Part shown: one piece after another, positions 32,139 to 40,718 of the stretch
Position numbering within the stretch: the first letter of the stretch is position 1
Layout: every line of letters begins with the position of its first letter
DNA from: Bacilli bacterium
GTDB taxonomy: Bacteria > Bacillota_I > Bacilli_A > RF39 > UBA660
NCBI GenBank assembly: GCA_016293205.1
Contig: JAEDES010000004.1
Location: forward strand, 1-64,000
Reading direction: 5' to 3'
Length of the DNA: 64,000 bases
The notes under the pieces: model-generated
The model's database searches: none
What the model was told of the DNA's origin: nothing
The model's input: the letters and a program-made list of their open reading frames with translations, nothing else
Program-made: the position numbers and the translations under genes

Positions 32139-32951
32139 TTAAATATAATATATAAATTTGTCTTGTTTTTTCTTAAATACTATTGTTCCAACAACTAATG
32201 CAATTATTGCATAAACAACACATAATATTAGGTTTAATGCTGATGGGCAATTTCCATATAGAACAATACTTCTTGTTGCTGTCAAGAATTGATATAATGG
32301 ATTAAATTGAAATAAGAATTGTAATTTATCTGGTATAATTTCTATGCTATAAAATATTGGAGTAAAGTATTGCCATATAGTTGTAATAATTCCATAGATA
32401 TAGAAAATATCTCTTAAAAAAACTGATGTGCATGCTAAAAATAATCCTATTCCTATTGTGAACAAGAATAAGCATAAAAATATTAGTGGTAATAATAAAT
32501 AATAAAAATTAATCGATGCCGGATATGTACCTAAACCGAATTGTGTTAATATAATTATTGCAAACCAAGGTATTAATGTTAAAAGAAAATTTATTCCTAC
32601 AAATAAACATTTTCCCAACGGAAATATGTATTTTGGAATATAAACCTTATTTATTAAACTAAAATTAGTAACAACTGAAACCATCGCGACACTTGTTGCT
32701 TCACTGAAGTATTGAAACATAATAATTCCTGTCATTAAATACACTAAATAGTTAATTCCTTCAACTTGAAATCTAAACATATTTGAGAATACTAACGCCA
32801 TTACTGCCATCATTAGAATTGGATACAGTAAGCTCCATAAAATTCCTAATACTGATCTTTTATATTTAACTTTAAAATCTCTTAAGATTAATTGACTCAT
32901 TAGAAATTTAAATCTTTTAAAGTTTGCCATTATGTTTTTAAATGTTGTCAT
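32139..32951 (-). CDS. ABC-2 permease for a cell-surface glycan (Wzm/TagG type)
   Basis: Membrane partner of the ATPase at 31391-32125. Seen: 270 residues. An N-terminal amphipathic part (LILRDFKVKYKRSVLGILWSL, the family signature) is followed by six membrane segments and a C-terminal KKKQDKFIYYI. The product forms the translocation channel for an undecaprenyl-linked polymer. GAGGAGATG precedes the ATG, and a promoter lies at 32986-33015. First gene of the permease - ATPase - rfbA unit. Confidence 0.93.
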   Translation of the reverse strand: MTTFKNIMANFKRFKFLMSQLILRDFKVKYKRSVLGILWSLLYPILMMAVMALVFSNMFRFQVEGINYLVYLMTGIIMFQYFSEATSVAMVSVVTNFSLINKVYIPKYIFPLGKCLFVGINFLLTLIPWFAIIILTQFGLGTYPASINFYYLLLPLIFLCLFLFTIGIGLFLACTSVFLRDIFYIYGIITTIWQYFTPIFYSIEIIPDKLQFLFQFNPLYQFLTATRSIVLYGNCPSALNLILCVVYAIIALVVGTIVFKKKQDKFIYYI

Positions 32952-32985
32952 TTTACATCTCCTCTAATTACCTATGACTATTAAA

Positions 32986-33015
32986 ATTATATCATAATAA
33001 AACATTTATAGTCAA
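32986..33015 (-). promoter_or_regulatory. Promoter of the exporter operon
   Basis: Minus strand: -35 TTGACT at 33010-33015, an 18-bp spacer and -10 TATAAT at 32986-32991. The inverted repeat at 33015-33045 abuts the -35 box, and a related CCTATGACTA occurs in the leader at 32971-32980. Confidence 0.6.
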
Positions 33016-33045
33016 ATGACCATAGGTGATTATCCTATAGTCATT
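33015..33045. repeat. Inverted repeat beside the exporter promoter
   Basis: AATGACCATAGG (33015-33026) pairs with CCTATAGTCATT (33034-33045), 12 bp with one mismatch or wobble pair and a 7-base loop. It has no T-run on the minus strand. It is either a weak terminator of the upstream GT2 gene or a binding site for a regulator of the exporter promoter. Confidence 0.55.
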
Positions 33046-33049
33046 GTAT

Positions 33050-34006
33050 TTATTTATCTTCTAAATTCTCAGAAATTATATATCTTGGTCTTGCTTTTGT
33101 TTCTTGATACATCTTTCCAATATATTCTCCGATTATTCCAATACAAATCATTTGTATTCCACCTATAAACCAAATTGAAATTGATAAGAATGTCCATCCA
33201 TCAACTGTATTTCCTAATATCTTTTGTACAATAGAATATATCATAATTGCGATACTTACAAATAAAATAATAAATCCAAGAACACATATAAATCTTAAAG
33301 GTTTTGTACTAAATGATGTAATTCCATCCCATGCAAAATTTAACATTTTCTTTAATGGATATTTAGATTCTCCTGCAAATCTTTCATTTCTTTCATAATA
33401 AACAATATCAGATTTAAATCCTACTAAAGGAAACATTCCTCTTAAAAATAAATTTACTTCTTTGTAATTTGAAAATTCTTCTAATACTCTTTTAGATGTT
33501 AGTCGATAATCTGCATGATTATATACGCAATCTACTCCTAATTTTTTCATTACCTTGTAGAAACCTTCTGCTGTTACTCTCTTAAAGAATGTATCTTTCT
33601 TTCTGGCACTTCTCACACCATAAACAATTTCGCATCCTTCATGATATTTATCAATCATTGCTTCTATTGCATTAATATCATCTTGAAGATCTGCATCCAT
33701 ACTAATTACTACATCAGCATAGTTTTTAGCAGTCATTAGTCCACCTAGTAAGGCATTTTGATGACCCCTATTTCTTGATAGCGTAATTCCAGTAAATAAT
33801 TCTTCTTTTTCATTTATTTCTTTAATTAGTTCCCAAGTCTTATCTTTTGAACCATCATTGACATACATTACTCTACTTTTGTTAGATATTTTCTTCGCTT
33901 TTATCATTGCTTGTAATTTTGTTTTTAATTGTTTTGTAGTTTCATGTAAAACTTCTTCTTCGTTATAACACGGAATTACTAAATATAGAATAGTATCTTT
34001 CTTCAT
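33050..34006 (-). CDS. GT2 polyprenyl-phosphate glycosyltransferase (DPM1/GtrB-like)
   Basis: Transfers a sugar from a nucleotide donor to polyprenyl phosphate. Seen: 318 residues from ATG 34006. The GT-A domain has VIPCYNEEEVL, MYVNDGSKDKTWE, ISMDADLQDD (DxD) and NRGHQNALLGGL, and NHADYRLTSKRV follows. Two C-terminal membrane segments at about 235-300 complete the GtrB/ArnC-type layout. Inferred: supplies a lipid-linked hexose to the GT-C-like proteins of the locus. I chose ATG 34006 (GAGGTG upstream) over one eight codons earlier. Confidence 0.9.
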   Translation of the reverse strand: MKKDTILYLVIPCYNEEEVLHETTKQLKTKLQAMIKAKKISNKSRVMYVNDGSKDKTWELIKEINEKEELFTGITLSRNRGHQNALLGGLMTAKNYADVVISMDADLQDDINAIEAMIDKYHEGCEIVYGVRSARKKDTFFKRVTAEGFYKVMKKLGVDCVYNHADYRLTSKRVLEEFSNYKEVNLFLRGMFPLVGFKSDIVYYERNERFAGESKYPLKKMLNFAWDGITSFSTKPLRFICVLGFIILFVSIAIMIYSIVQKILGNTVDGWTFLSISIWFIGGIQMICIGIIGEYIGKMYQETKARPRYIISENLEDK

Positions 34007-34139
34007 CTTTCTCACCTCAATAATTTTCATTTCTTTTATCTCATTAGCTATAGTCTTGTTTTCAAACTAAAATATTATAGTAAATATTGATATAAATACT
34101 ACTAAAAATATACTGTATAATTTATTTTTTAAATTATCA

Positions 34140-36230
34140 CTACTTTCTTAATAAAAATTGTAGTACTTTATTATCTTTATCATCTGTTGCAACAAAGTTT
34201 GTAATAAAAGTAGCACATTCTTTTCCTTCAAATTGTTTAAAAGTTTTGTAACTATCTGCATATTGGGGTTCATTATTCTTATAATTTAAATATGTATTTT
34301 TTAATGATCTATAAAACTCATTAAAATTTGTCATAAATGCTAATAATAAAATAACTATTAAGAATTTTTGTTTTAAGAATACTTTTTTATCTTTCTTATT
34401 TATTTCATCTAAATATTTTAGTACTAATATATATAATACTAATAATAATGGAATTGTTGCCCTATTTCCTAAATCTGCTCCGCCAATGTAAAATAGTGGG
34501 GCTATTGTAAAAAATAGGAAACACATAATAATTTGTTTATAATTCTTTTTATTAATTATTATTATGTATATGAAAAATTCTAAAACTATAAAGGCTATGT
34601 AGTTAATTAGAACTTCTTTTAAATTACCATTATTTATTGCATCTACTATTCTCATTCCTTTTAAAGACTCATTTAATGTATACATGAACACAACTGGTAA
34701 TACAGAAATACATCCAAAAAAGTTCTCTATAGTTAATAATGATTTAATTCTGTCAAAATCAATAAACTTATCTAATCTTTTTCCAAAAATTATATAAGTA
34801 AATATTAAGTATAAAAATCCTAGCATTGGAAATGGTCCATATGGAACTAATAAGGCAAAGTAAAATCCACATTTCCTATAATCTTTTTCTTGTAAGAATA
34901 GCATTACTAATATCCATGTTGGTATGCTTTGATTAAACACCCAAAATAGTTGAGTAATAAAGCTAGACATACAGAATGATCCCATAGATGTATCTATATG
35001 AGTTGTACCAATAGCAGGTAGAGTCGAATGATAATAGTAATTTTGAATAACTAAATGTCCTATAATATTTAATCCACCAAAGGCAATAAATATAAAGAAA
35101 TATCTATATTTTATATTTTTCATAAATCTCACCAAGTAATAGAAAAATATAAGTGTTCCTATTGTTTGCCATAATAACATAAATAATGATCCAACTTTAA
35201 ATCCTAATATTTTTCCAACAGCTGCTCCTGGTAACCAAAAAGCAAAGTAATAATTTAAAAATCCTGCATTTCCAAATATTTTACTTTCATATGCAAGGTT
35301 GGAATAATCATATCTTACTGGCCATGAATTATAGATAAGGTCTTTAAAAATTGCGTTTCTTCCGTGATAATCCCAATTTTGTTGAAATATTCCACCAGCT
35401 CCTGACATTAAATTTAATACAATTATCATCAATACAAAAAATATTATTTTTTTCTTATTAAATATTGTTTGGTATTCTTCTTGAGTTAGTGGTTTAAACT
35501 TTTTTATCGTTAAGTATGTTGCCGTAAACAACATTATTATACAAGGAATAGAAATTAGTCTATTAAACCAAAAGAATAATTGCATTGATATTGGAATAAC
35601 TAAATATAATAGACCAAATATCAATAAATATTTATCCCAGTTAATTTTTTTTTTAATATTTCCTTCTCTATCATCTTTTAAATCGTAGATAGTATTCTTT
35701 TTTACTAAATATGCATCAATAGATAAATCCATCATTGGCTTATCTGACATTGAATCTGAATAAAAAGCTTTTAAATTTTTATACTCTGTCTCTTCTAAAA
35801 ATCTCTTCACCTTTTCTTTACCATGACAATTTTTTGATTCAAATTTTCCTGTGTACTTATTTACTTTTGTTGCAATTATTTTTACTTTTAATTTTTTTTC
35901 TAATGGTTTAAGTAAAAATTCAGGCGACGCTGAAATAATTACATCAGATTTATCTTTTTGTTTTAAATACCATTGTTTAATTTTAGAGTAGTTAATTTTC
36001 CAAAAATCTTTAATGTAATCATCTACATTATCAATTCTTTTTAAAAACGAGAAAATATATTCTTTACATTTTGTTTTATCTATTAATCCTAATATATATA
36101 AAATTAGTCCATATATTTGAATGGGTAGATTTAAAAGCACTTTTTTATTTCTTTTAACTGAATATAAATAAAAGTCTACACTTGAGTCTCCATCATATAT
36201 TGTTTCATCAAAATCATATCCATTTATCAT
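34140..36230 (-). CDS. HAD phosphatase fused to a polytopic GT-C-like membrane domain
   Basis: Seen: 696 residues. The N-terminal about 195 residues form a HAD-IB (phosphoserine-phosphatase-like) domain. It has DFDETIYDGDSS at 6-17 (motif I), IISASPE near 98 (motif II), a Lys in CHGKEKV and FYSDSMSDKPMMD near 155 (motif IV). From about residue 200 there are about 11 membrane segments with an acidic or His-containing first loop, like GT-C enzymes. It overlaps the UbiA-like gene by 4 bases (ATGA). Inferred: it removes the 5-phosphate from polyprenyl-phosphoribose made by that neighbour and then uses the resulting pentose lipid. The membrane part could instead be a flippase. Confidence 0.72.
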   Translation of the reverse strand: MINGYDFDETIYDGDSSVDFYLYSVKRNKKVLLNLPIQIYGLILYILGLIDKTKCKEYIFSFLKRIDNVDDYIKDFWKINYSKIKQWYLKQKDKSDVIISASPEFLLKPLEKKLKVKIIATKVNKYTGKFESKNCHGKEKVKRFLEETEYKNLKAFYSDSMSDKPMMDLSIDAYLVKKNTIYDLKDDREGNIKKKINWDKYLLIFGLLYLVIPISMQLFFWFNRLISIPCIIMLFTATYLTIKKFKPLTQEEYQTIFNKKKIIFFVLMIIVLNLMSGAGGIFQQNWDYHGRNAIFKDLIYNSWPVRYDYSNLAYESKIFGNAGFLNYYFAFWLPGAAVGKILGFKVGSLFMLLWQTIGTLIFFYYLVRFMKNIKYRYFFIFIAFGGLNIIGHLVIQNYYYHSTLPAIGTTHIDTSMGSFCMSSFITQLFWVFNQSIPTWILVMLFLQEKDYRKCGFYFALLVPYGPFPMLGFLYLIFTYIIFGKRLDKFIDFDRIKSLLTIENFFGCISVLPVVFMYTLNESLKGMRIVDAINNGNLKEVLINYIAFIVLEFFIYIIIINKKNYKQIIMCFLFFTIAPLFYIGGADLGNRATIPLLLVLYILVLKYLDEINKKDKKVFLKQKFLIVILLLAFMTNFNEFYRSLKNTYLNYKNNEPQYADSYKTFKQFEGKECATFITNFVATDDKDNKVLQFLLRK

Positions 36231-37099
36231 AATAAATATAGCACTCCCCCCATAATTAAGACATATAATATAACGGTCCCAATCAATATCTTATCACCTA
36301 GTATTACTTCTATTGGATCTCCATGCGAATCCTTTTCAATATTAAGACTATATAATTGTAATATAACTAATACTAATGGTACTGTCCAAAATAAGTAATC
36401 ATTTCCTATTCTAGTGATTGTGGTAGGATCTACACACCACAATGTATAAGATACTACTGCTAAAGCTAAAGAAACATACATATTTTTATCTAAAAATTCT
36501 TTATTATATAGTTCTAGTACTTTTCTACTTTTTTCTCCATTTTTAATAATTTCGTTTCTTCTTTTACCAAAACCTAAATAAAATGATCCAAAAATTATCA
36601 TTAAATATAACCATTTCGATACTTCAATATCATTAACTATTCCACCATACATCACTCTAAATAAGAATCCTGAAACCAAAATAACAACATCAATTATTGG
36701 TATGTGTTTTAGCCATTTGCTATATAAGATATTTAATATTAAATACACTACTGGTATTATTGCAATACCAATATTGTTATTTTTAATATAAGTAATTGTT
36801 ATCATTGCTAACAATAGCAATGATAACACAAATATTATGTTATAAGCATTTTTTATACTTATAGCACCTGATGCTAGTGGCCTATTCTTTTTTACAGGAT
36901 GACTTCGATCCTTTTCTATATCATTAATGTCATTTATTATATATACAATTGATGATGTAAATGAAAATATAAAAAAAGCTATTGTTGTTGTTAAAAGATA
37001 ATTTAAATTAAATATATTTTTACTAAAGAATATTGGTAAAAAAACTAGCCCATTTTTAAGCCAATGCTTTACCCTAATTAGTTTAACGTATTTTTTCAT
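36227..37099 (-). CDS. UbiA-family polyprenyl-phosphate phosphoribosyltransferase-like protein
   Basis: Seen: 290 residues with nine or so membrane segments. The first Asp-rich motif is NDINDIEKDRSHP, followed by KKNRPLASGAIS near residues 62-85. This form is typical of decaprenyl-phosphate phosphoribosyltransferase (mycobacterial Rv3806c type) rather than quinone or heme enzymes; FGKRRNE is near 180. Known: Rv3806c joins PRPP to decaprenyl phosphate, the start of the D-ribose/D-arabinose lipid donor route. I chose ATG 37099, eight bases after GGAGG. It overlaps the genes on both sides, so it is tightly coupled to the HAD fusion. DprE1 and DprE2 (the ribose-to-arabinose epimerase) are absent. 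Confidence 0.82.
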   Translation of the reverse strand: MKKYVKLIRVKHWLKNGLVFLPIFFSKNIFNLNYLLTTTIAFFIFSFTSSIVYIINDINDIEKDRSHPVKKNRPLASGAISIKNAYNIIFVLSLLLLAMITITYIKNNNIGIAIIPVVYLILNILYSKWLKHIPIIDVVILVSGFLFRVMYGGIVNDIEVSKWLYLMIIFGSFYLGFGKRRNEIIKNGEKSRKVLELYNKEFLDKNMYVSLALAVVSYTLWCVDPTTITRIGNDYLFWTVPLVLVILQLYSLNIEKDSHGDPIEVILGDKILIGTVILYVLIMGGVLYLL

Positions 37100-39782
37100 T
37101 TGCACTTACCTCCAGTCTGTTATGATACATAACTTTTTTATTTACTTCTGATAATTCTATTGCTCTTGTGTATCTAATTTTTTTATCATTCAAATTGTAA
37201 TAAAATCCATATAGTTCGGGCTTAACTAATTTAACTTGTGGATTATCCATTTTTTGAAGTGTTTTTATGTCTCTTTCTACTTCAATAAAATATCTAATAT
37301 GCAAATAATTGGTTGCAAAAAAAACTAATGTGTTTAATCCTATCGCTCCAATTATTAGTAATATACCTACATATGAAATAATTTTGTTTTTAAAATATTT
37401 TACTGTAATTGTCGCTAATAAAATAGTTCCAATTACATATAAATACATTTGTGGTACATATCTTGCCCACCAATATTCACCTACTAATATCATAGAAATA
37501 ATTATTGTTGCGATGGATAAAAAAACATATTTAATACTTTCTTTTTCATTCTTAACCAATTTAATTAAACATATTATAAAAACTATTGTTGAAAATATAA
37601 ATATTAATGCAAAAAATGGCCCGAACCCTGCTATTCTTACATCTGGTGAAAGTAATTCACTTATTTCACTTTTATATAGTTGAGTTGGTAACTTTAACTT
37701 TGGTTCTTTTCCACTGTCTTGTAATATGTTTTGCGTTTGTGAGAATAGTGACCAAATAAACTTTTGTGGTCGAGATATTTTACTGAATATAGCTGGTTGC
37801 ATTGTTGTAATGATATCAACTTTATCTTTTCCTATTAATGGATACAACGGATTTATATGATCAATGGTATTCTTTACATATGAATTGGCACCTACTAAAA
37901 ATACTGCTATACCAAAAACAATAATGAAGTTTCTTGTTATTATTAAAAACTTGTTCCAAAAGTCTTTTTCTTTTAAATATTTAAATAACCAATAAAAATA
38001 GAACACTGCGGCAATTACTCCTGAATATAATAAACCAGTAAATTTTAAATTTACAAAAATGGAAGCGGTTGCTGCTATCATAAACCATATTAAATTATTT
38101 TGTTTTTTCATTGGATTTATTGTAAATAATAGTAACAATTCGATTGCAAATAATATTCCCATCAGACTATCTAAATAATATGTAAATATTTGAGATAGTG
38201 TTATTGGATTTAGTGCAATTAATATAGATATTAATATTGAAAAGAACTTAGAAGTAACTTCTTTTAAAATATTATAAATTACTAATACTAGTACAATTGA
38301 TAATAATAAAGTAATGCATTTTCCGCTTTCAATATTACCAGTCATACTATAAATAGCTGCTGCACTAATCCAAGTTGCTTTTGGATAATGTTCCATCCAC
38401 AAATCTAATCTAGTTTCTTTTTCAATTGGAATCACATTATTATTCGTTTTTTGAAAGTCTCTTACATCTTCATATAATGGATTCCATCCATTTTTTATAA
38501 ACGCAATGGATGACTTATGATAGCTATTTCCGTCTTCTGTTAAATCATATGTATGATTATATATAAATGGTAATAATATCATCAATAGTAAGTAAATAAT
38601 TGATATTATGAATTTGCTTTTTTTTGAATTATTACTCTTACAGATGTACATAATCATAGGTACAGCAATTGCTATAGTTTGAATAACAGGAAGCACTTTT
38701 GTAATACCTAATATTTGTAATACTGAATACACCGTTAGTACAATAAAAAAATATGATAATATCATTGCACTTAACTGAAATGATGGTGATGTAGTTACGT
38801 TATTTATAATTTCGTCAATATTTTTTTTTGATGTTTTTTCTTTCTTAAAATGATAATAATTACAATAAATCTTAGTTAATATTTTATTCTTTTCAATCGT
38901 TCTTTTTAATATACTTCTATTTTCATAATACTTATTATCTTTATAATCAGGTATATTTTTTTCCATATATGAAAATGCTTCATTTATAAATCTATTTCCG
39001 ATTTTGCTATCTTTTTGCACTCTTTGTTGAATTGTATAATTTGTTAAAATTCTTACAGTTAGTTTATTCACAACTTCTGTTAATTCTTTATTTTTTTTAA
39101 AATTTTTTCTTATGATATCAACAATTTTTATAATATCAAATACTCTTTCATCTCTTATAGTTGTTTCACTATTACTATGAATAACATAATAGTGAAGATA
39201 TTCATTTAACTTAGAGATTTTATTGGCATTTTTAATTATTTCAGTAACAAATGGTGTGTCTTCATATTTTAATTCTTCATTAAATCTTGTATTGTTTTTA
39301 TCAATCAATTCTCTTTTTATTAGTTTATTACATGGCCCTAAATTGATATCTAACAATAGATTGGGATTTTCTTTTAATGATGACGATTTAAAATTATTAA
39401 TAGTAACTTCTTTTAATGTTTCTTCTACTCTATAAAAATCAAATACTACTAAATCAGATTTTTCTTTTAGTGCTTTATTATATAATTTTTCACAAGCATT
39501 AATATCTAAGTAATCATCACTATCTAAGAACATTAGATATTTACCCGTAGCTTTATCTATTCCAAAGTTTCTTGTTTTACCAATACCTTGATTTTTATTT
39601 TTAAAGTATTTAATTCTTTTATCTTTATAAGATTTTATTATATCTTCTGATGAATCTGTTGAACCATCATTTATAAGAATAAATTCTAATTCCTTTTTTG
39701 TTTGATTTACTAATGAATCAATACATTTATTTAGATATTTTTCTGCGTTATAAATTGGAACAATAATACTTATATCTTTCAT
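37083..39782 (-). CDS. GT2 glycosyltransferase fused to GT-C-like membrane domain
   Basis: Seen: 899 residues. The N-terminal GT-A domain (about 1-230) has SIIVPIYNAEKYLNKCIDSL, INDGSTDSSE and MFLDSDDYLD (DxD). A helical linker runs to about 320. Then about 11-12 membrane segments to about 830 have acidic residues in the first large loop (YEDVRDF, LWMEHYPKATW), and a short soluble end follows. The two parts are normally separate enzymes: one uses a nucleotide sugar in the cytoplasm, the other a lipid-linked sugar outside. Inferred: a two-step machine for adding one sugar. It overlaps the UbiA-like gene by 17 bases. Confidence 0.75.
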   Translation of the reverse strand: MKDISIIVPIYNAEKYLNKCIDSLVNQTKKELEFILINDGSTDSSEDIIKSYKDKRIKYFKNKNQGIGKTRNFGIDKATGKYLMFLDSDDYLDINACEKLYNKALKEKSDLVVFDFYRVEETLKEVTINNFKSSSLKENPNLLLDINLGPCNKLIKRELIDKNNTRFNEELKYEDTPFVTEIIKNANKISKLNEYLHYYVIHSNSETTIRDERVFDIIKIVDIIRKNFKKNKELTEVVNKLTVRILTNYTIQQRVQKDSKIGNRFINEAFSYMEKNIPDYKDNKYYENRSILKRTIEKNKILTKIYCNYYHFKKEKTSKKNIDEIINNVTTSPSFQLSAMILSYFFIVLTVYSVLQILGITKVLPVIQTIAIAVPMIMYICKSNNSKKSKFIISIIYLLLMILLPFIYNHTYDLTEDGNSYHKSSIAFIKNGWNPLYEDVRDFQKTNNNVIPIEKETRLDLWMEHYPKATWISAAAIYSMTGNIESGKCITLLLSIVLVLVIYNILKEVTSKFFSILISILIALNPITLSQIFTYYLDSLMGILFAIELLLLFTINPMKKQNNLIWFMIAATASIFVNLKFTGLLYSGVIAAVFYFYWLFKYLKEKDFWNKFLIITRNFIIVFGIAVFLVGANSYVKNTIDHINPLYPLIGKDKVDIITTMQPAIFSKISRPQKFIWSLFSQTQNILQDSGKEPKLKLPTQLYKSEISELLSPDVRIAGFGPFFALIFIFSTIVFIICLIKLVKNEKESIKYVFLSIATIIISMILVGEYWWARYVPQMYLYVIGTILLATITVKYFKNKIISYVGILLIIGAIGLNTLVFFATNYLHIRYFIEVERDIKTLQKMDNPQVKLVKPELYGFYYNLNDKKIRYTRAIELSEVNKKVMYHNRLEVSANEKIR

Positions 39783-39797
39783 AAGATCCCTACTTTC

Positions 39798-40718
39798 TTA
39801 TTTAGTTAATTTATAAAATAACTTAGGTGAAATTTTTAAGAATTGTTTTTTTATTTTTCTTGGTAATGTATCTACTAATAAGTTATCATATACTTTTTCT
39901 TCTTTTAATTTTTTCTTAAATTCTTTATAATCTTTCCCCTTTAATTCACATATCTTAAGAATAGCACTGTTAGCAGCAAAGCTTTTAAATACTTTTGAAT
40001 CTAATTTTGTTTTATTTATTTCTGATACTAAATATTTATAATGTTCAAACATATCAGATACTTTTTTCTTTACTTTGTCATAATCCTTATTGTTCATTGT
40101 ACTCATAGGTCTTTGAACATAGTTATATCCAATATATTCAATACTATTAACTACATTAGCTTTTATAATTATTAATGGAATTAATCCATAGTCTTCATGA
40201 ACCATACCTTGCTTAAACGCAAATTTATTTTTATTCCAGTAATCTCTTTTAATAGCATATGGACAAGCAGCATCTACAATACGATATTTACATATTTCGG
40301 TGAAGGCATCTACTCCATTTAAACCTGAGAATCCTTTTTCATTATGTTCTAAGATGCCATCTTGCCCTTCGTAAATTTCTTGCATTTGGAATCTTACAAC
40401 ATCTGGATTATTTTTAAGACTTTTATTAATTTCTTTTAATAAATCTTTTCTCCAATAATCATCTGAATCTAAAAATATTAAATATTCTCCTGATGCTTTT
40501 TTTATTCCATTATTTCTAGCTGCACTTTGTCCTTGATTTTTTTGTTCTATTATTTTTACATCATATTTTTTTACAATATCCATGCTATTATCTGGTGTCC
40601 CATCATTAACAACAATTACTTCAAAGTCTTTATATGTCTGATTAAAAACACTATCAAGACATTTCTTAATATATTTTTCCACGTTATATACTGGAATAAT
40701 TATACTGAACTTTGGCAT
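39798..40718 (-). CDS. GT2 family glycosyltransferase
   Basis: Seen: 306 residues with a full GT-A domain. Motifs are FSIIIPVYNVEKYIKKCLDSV, VVNDGTPDNSMDI, NQGQSAARNNGIK and IFLDSDDYW (DxD near 86), with MVHEDYGLIP (ED acceptor motif) near 170. A basic C-terminal end without membrane segments follows. It adds one sugar to the repeat unit on the inner membrane face. It overlaps the polymerase-GT4 fusion gene by one base. Confidence 0.9.
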   Translation of the reverse strand: MPKFSIIIPVYNVEKYIKKCLDSVFNQTYKDFEVIVVNDGTPDNSMDIVKKYDVKIIEQKNQGQSAARNNGIKKASGEYLIFLDSDDYWRKDLLKEINKSLKNNPDVVRFQMQEIYEGQDGILEHNEKGFSGLNGVDAFTEICKYRIVDAACPYAIKRDYWNKNKFAFKQGMVHEDYGLIPLIIIKANVVNSIEYIGYNYVQRPMSTMNNKDYDKVKKKVSDMFEHYKYLVSEINKTKLDSKVFKSFAANSAILKICELKGKDYKEFKKKLKEEKVYDNLLVDTLPRKIKKQFLKISPKLFYKLTK

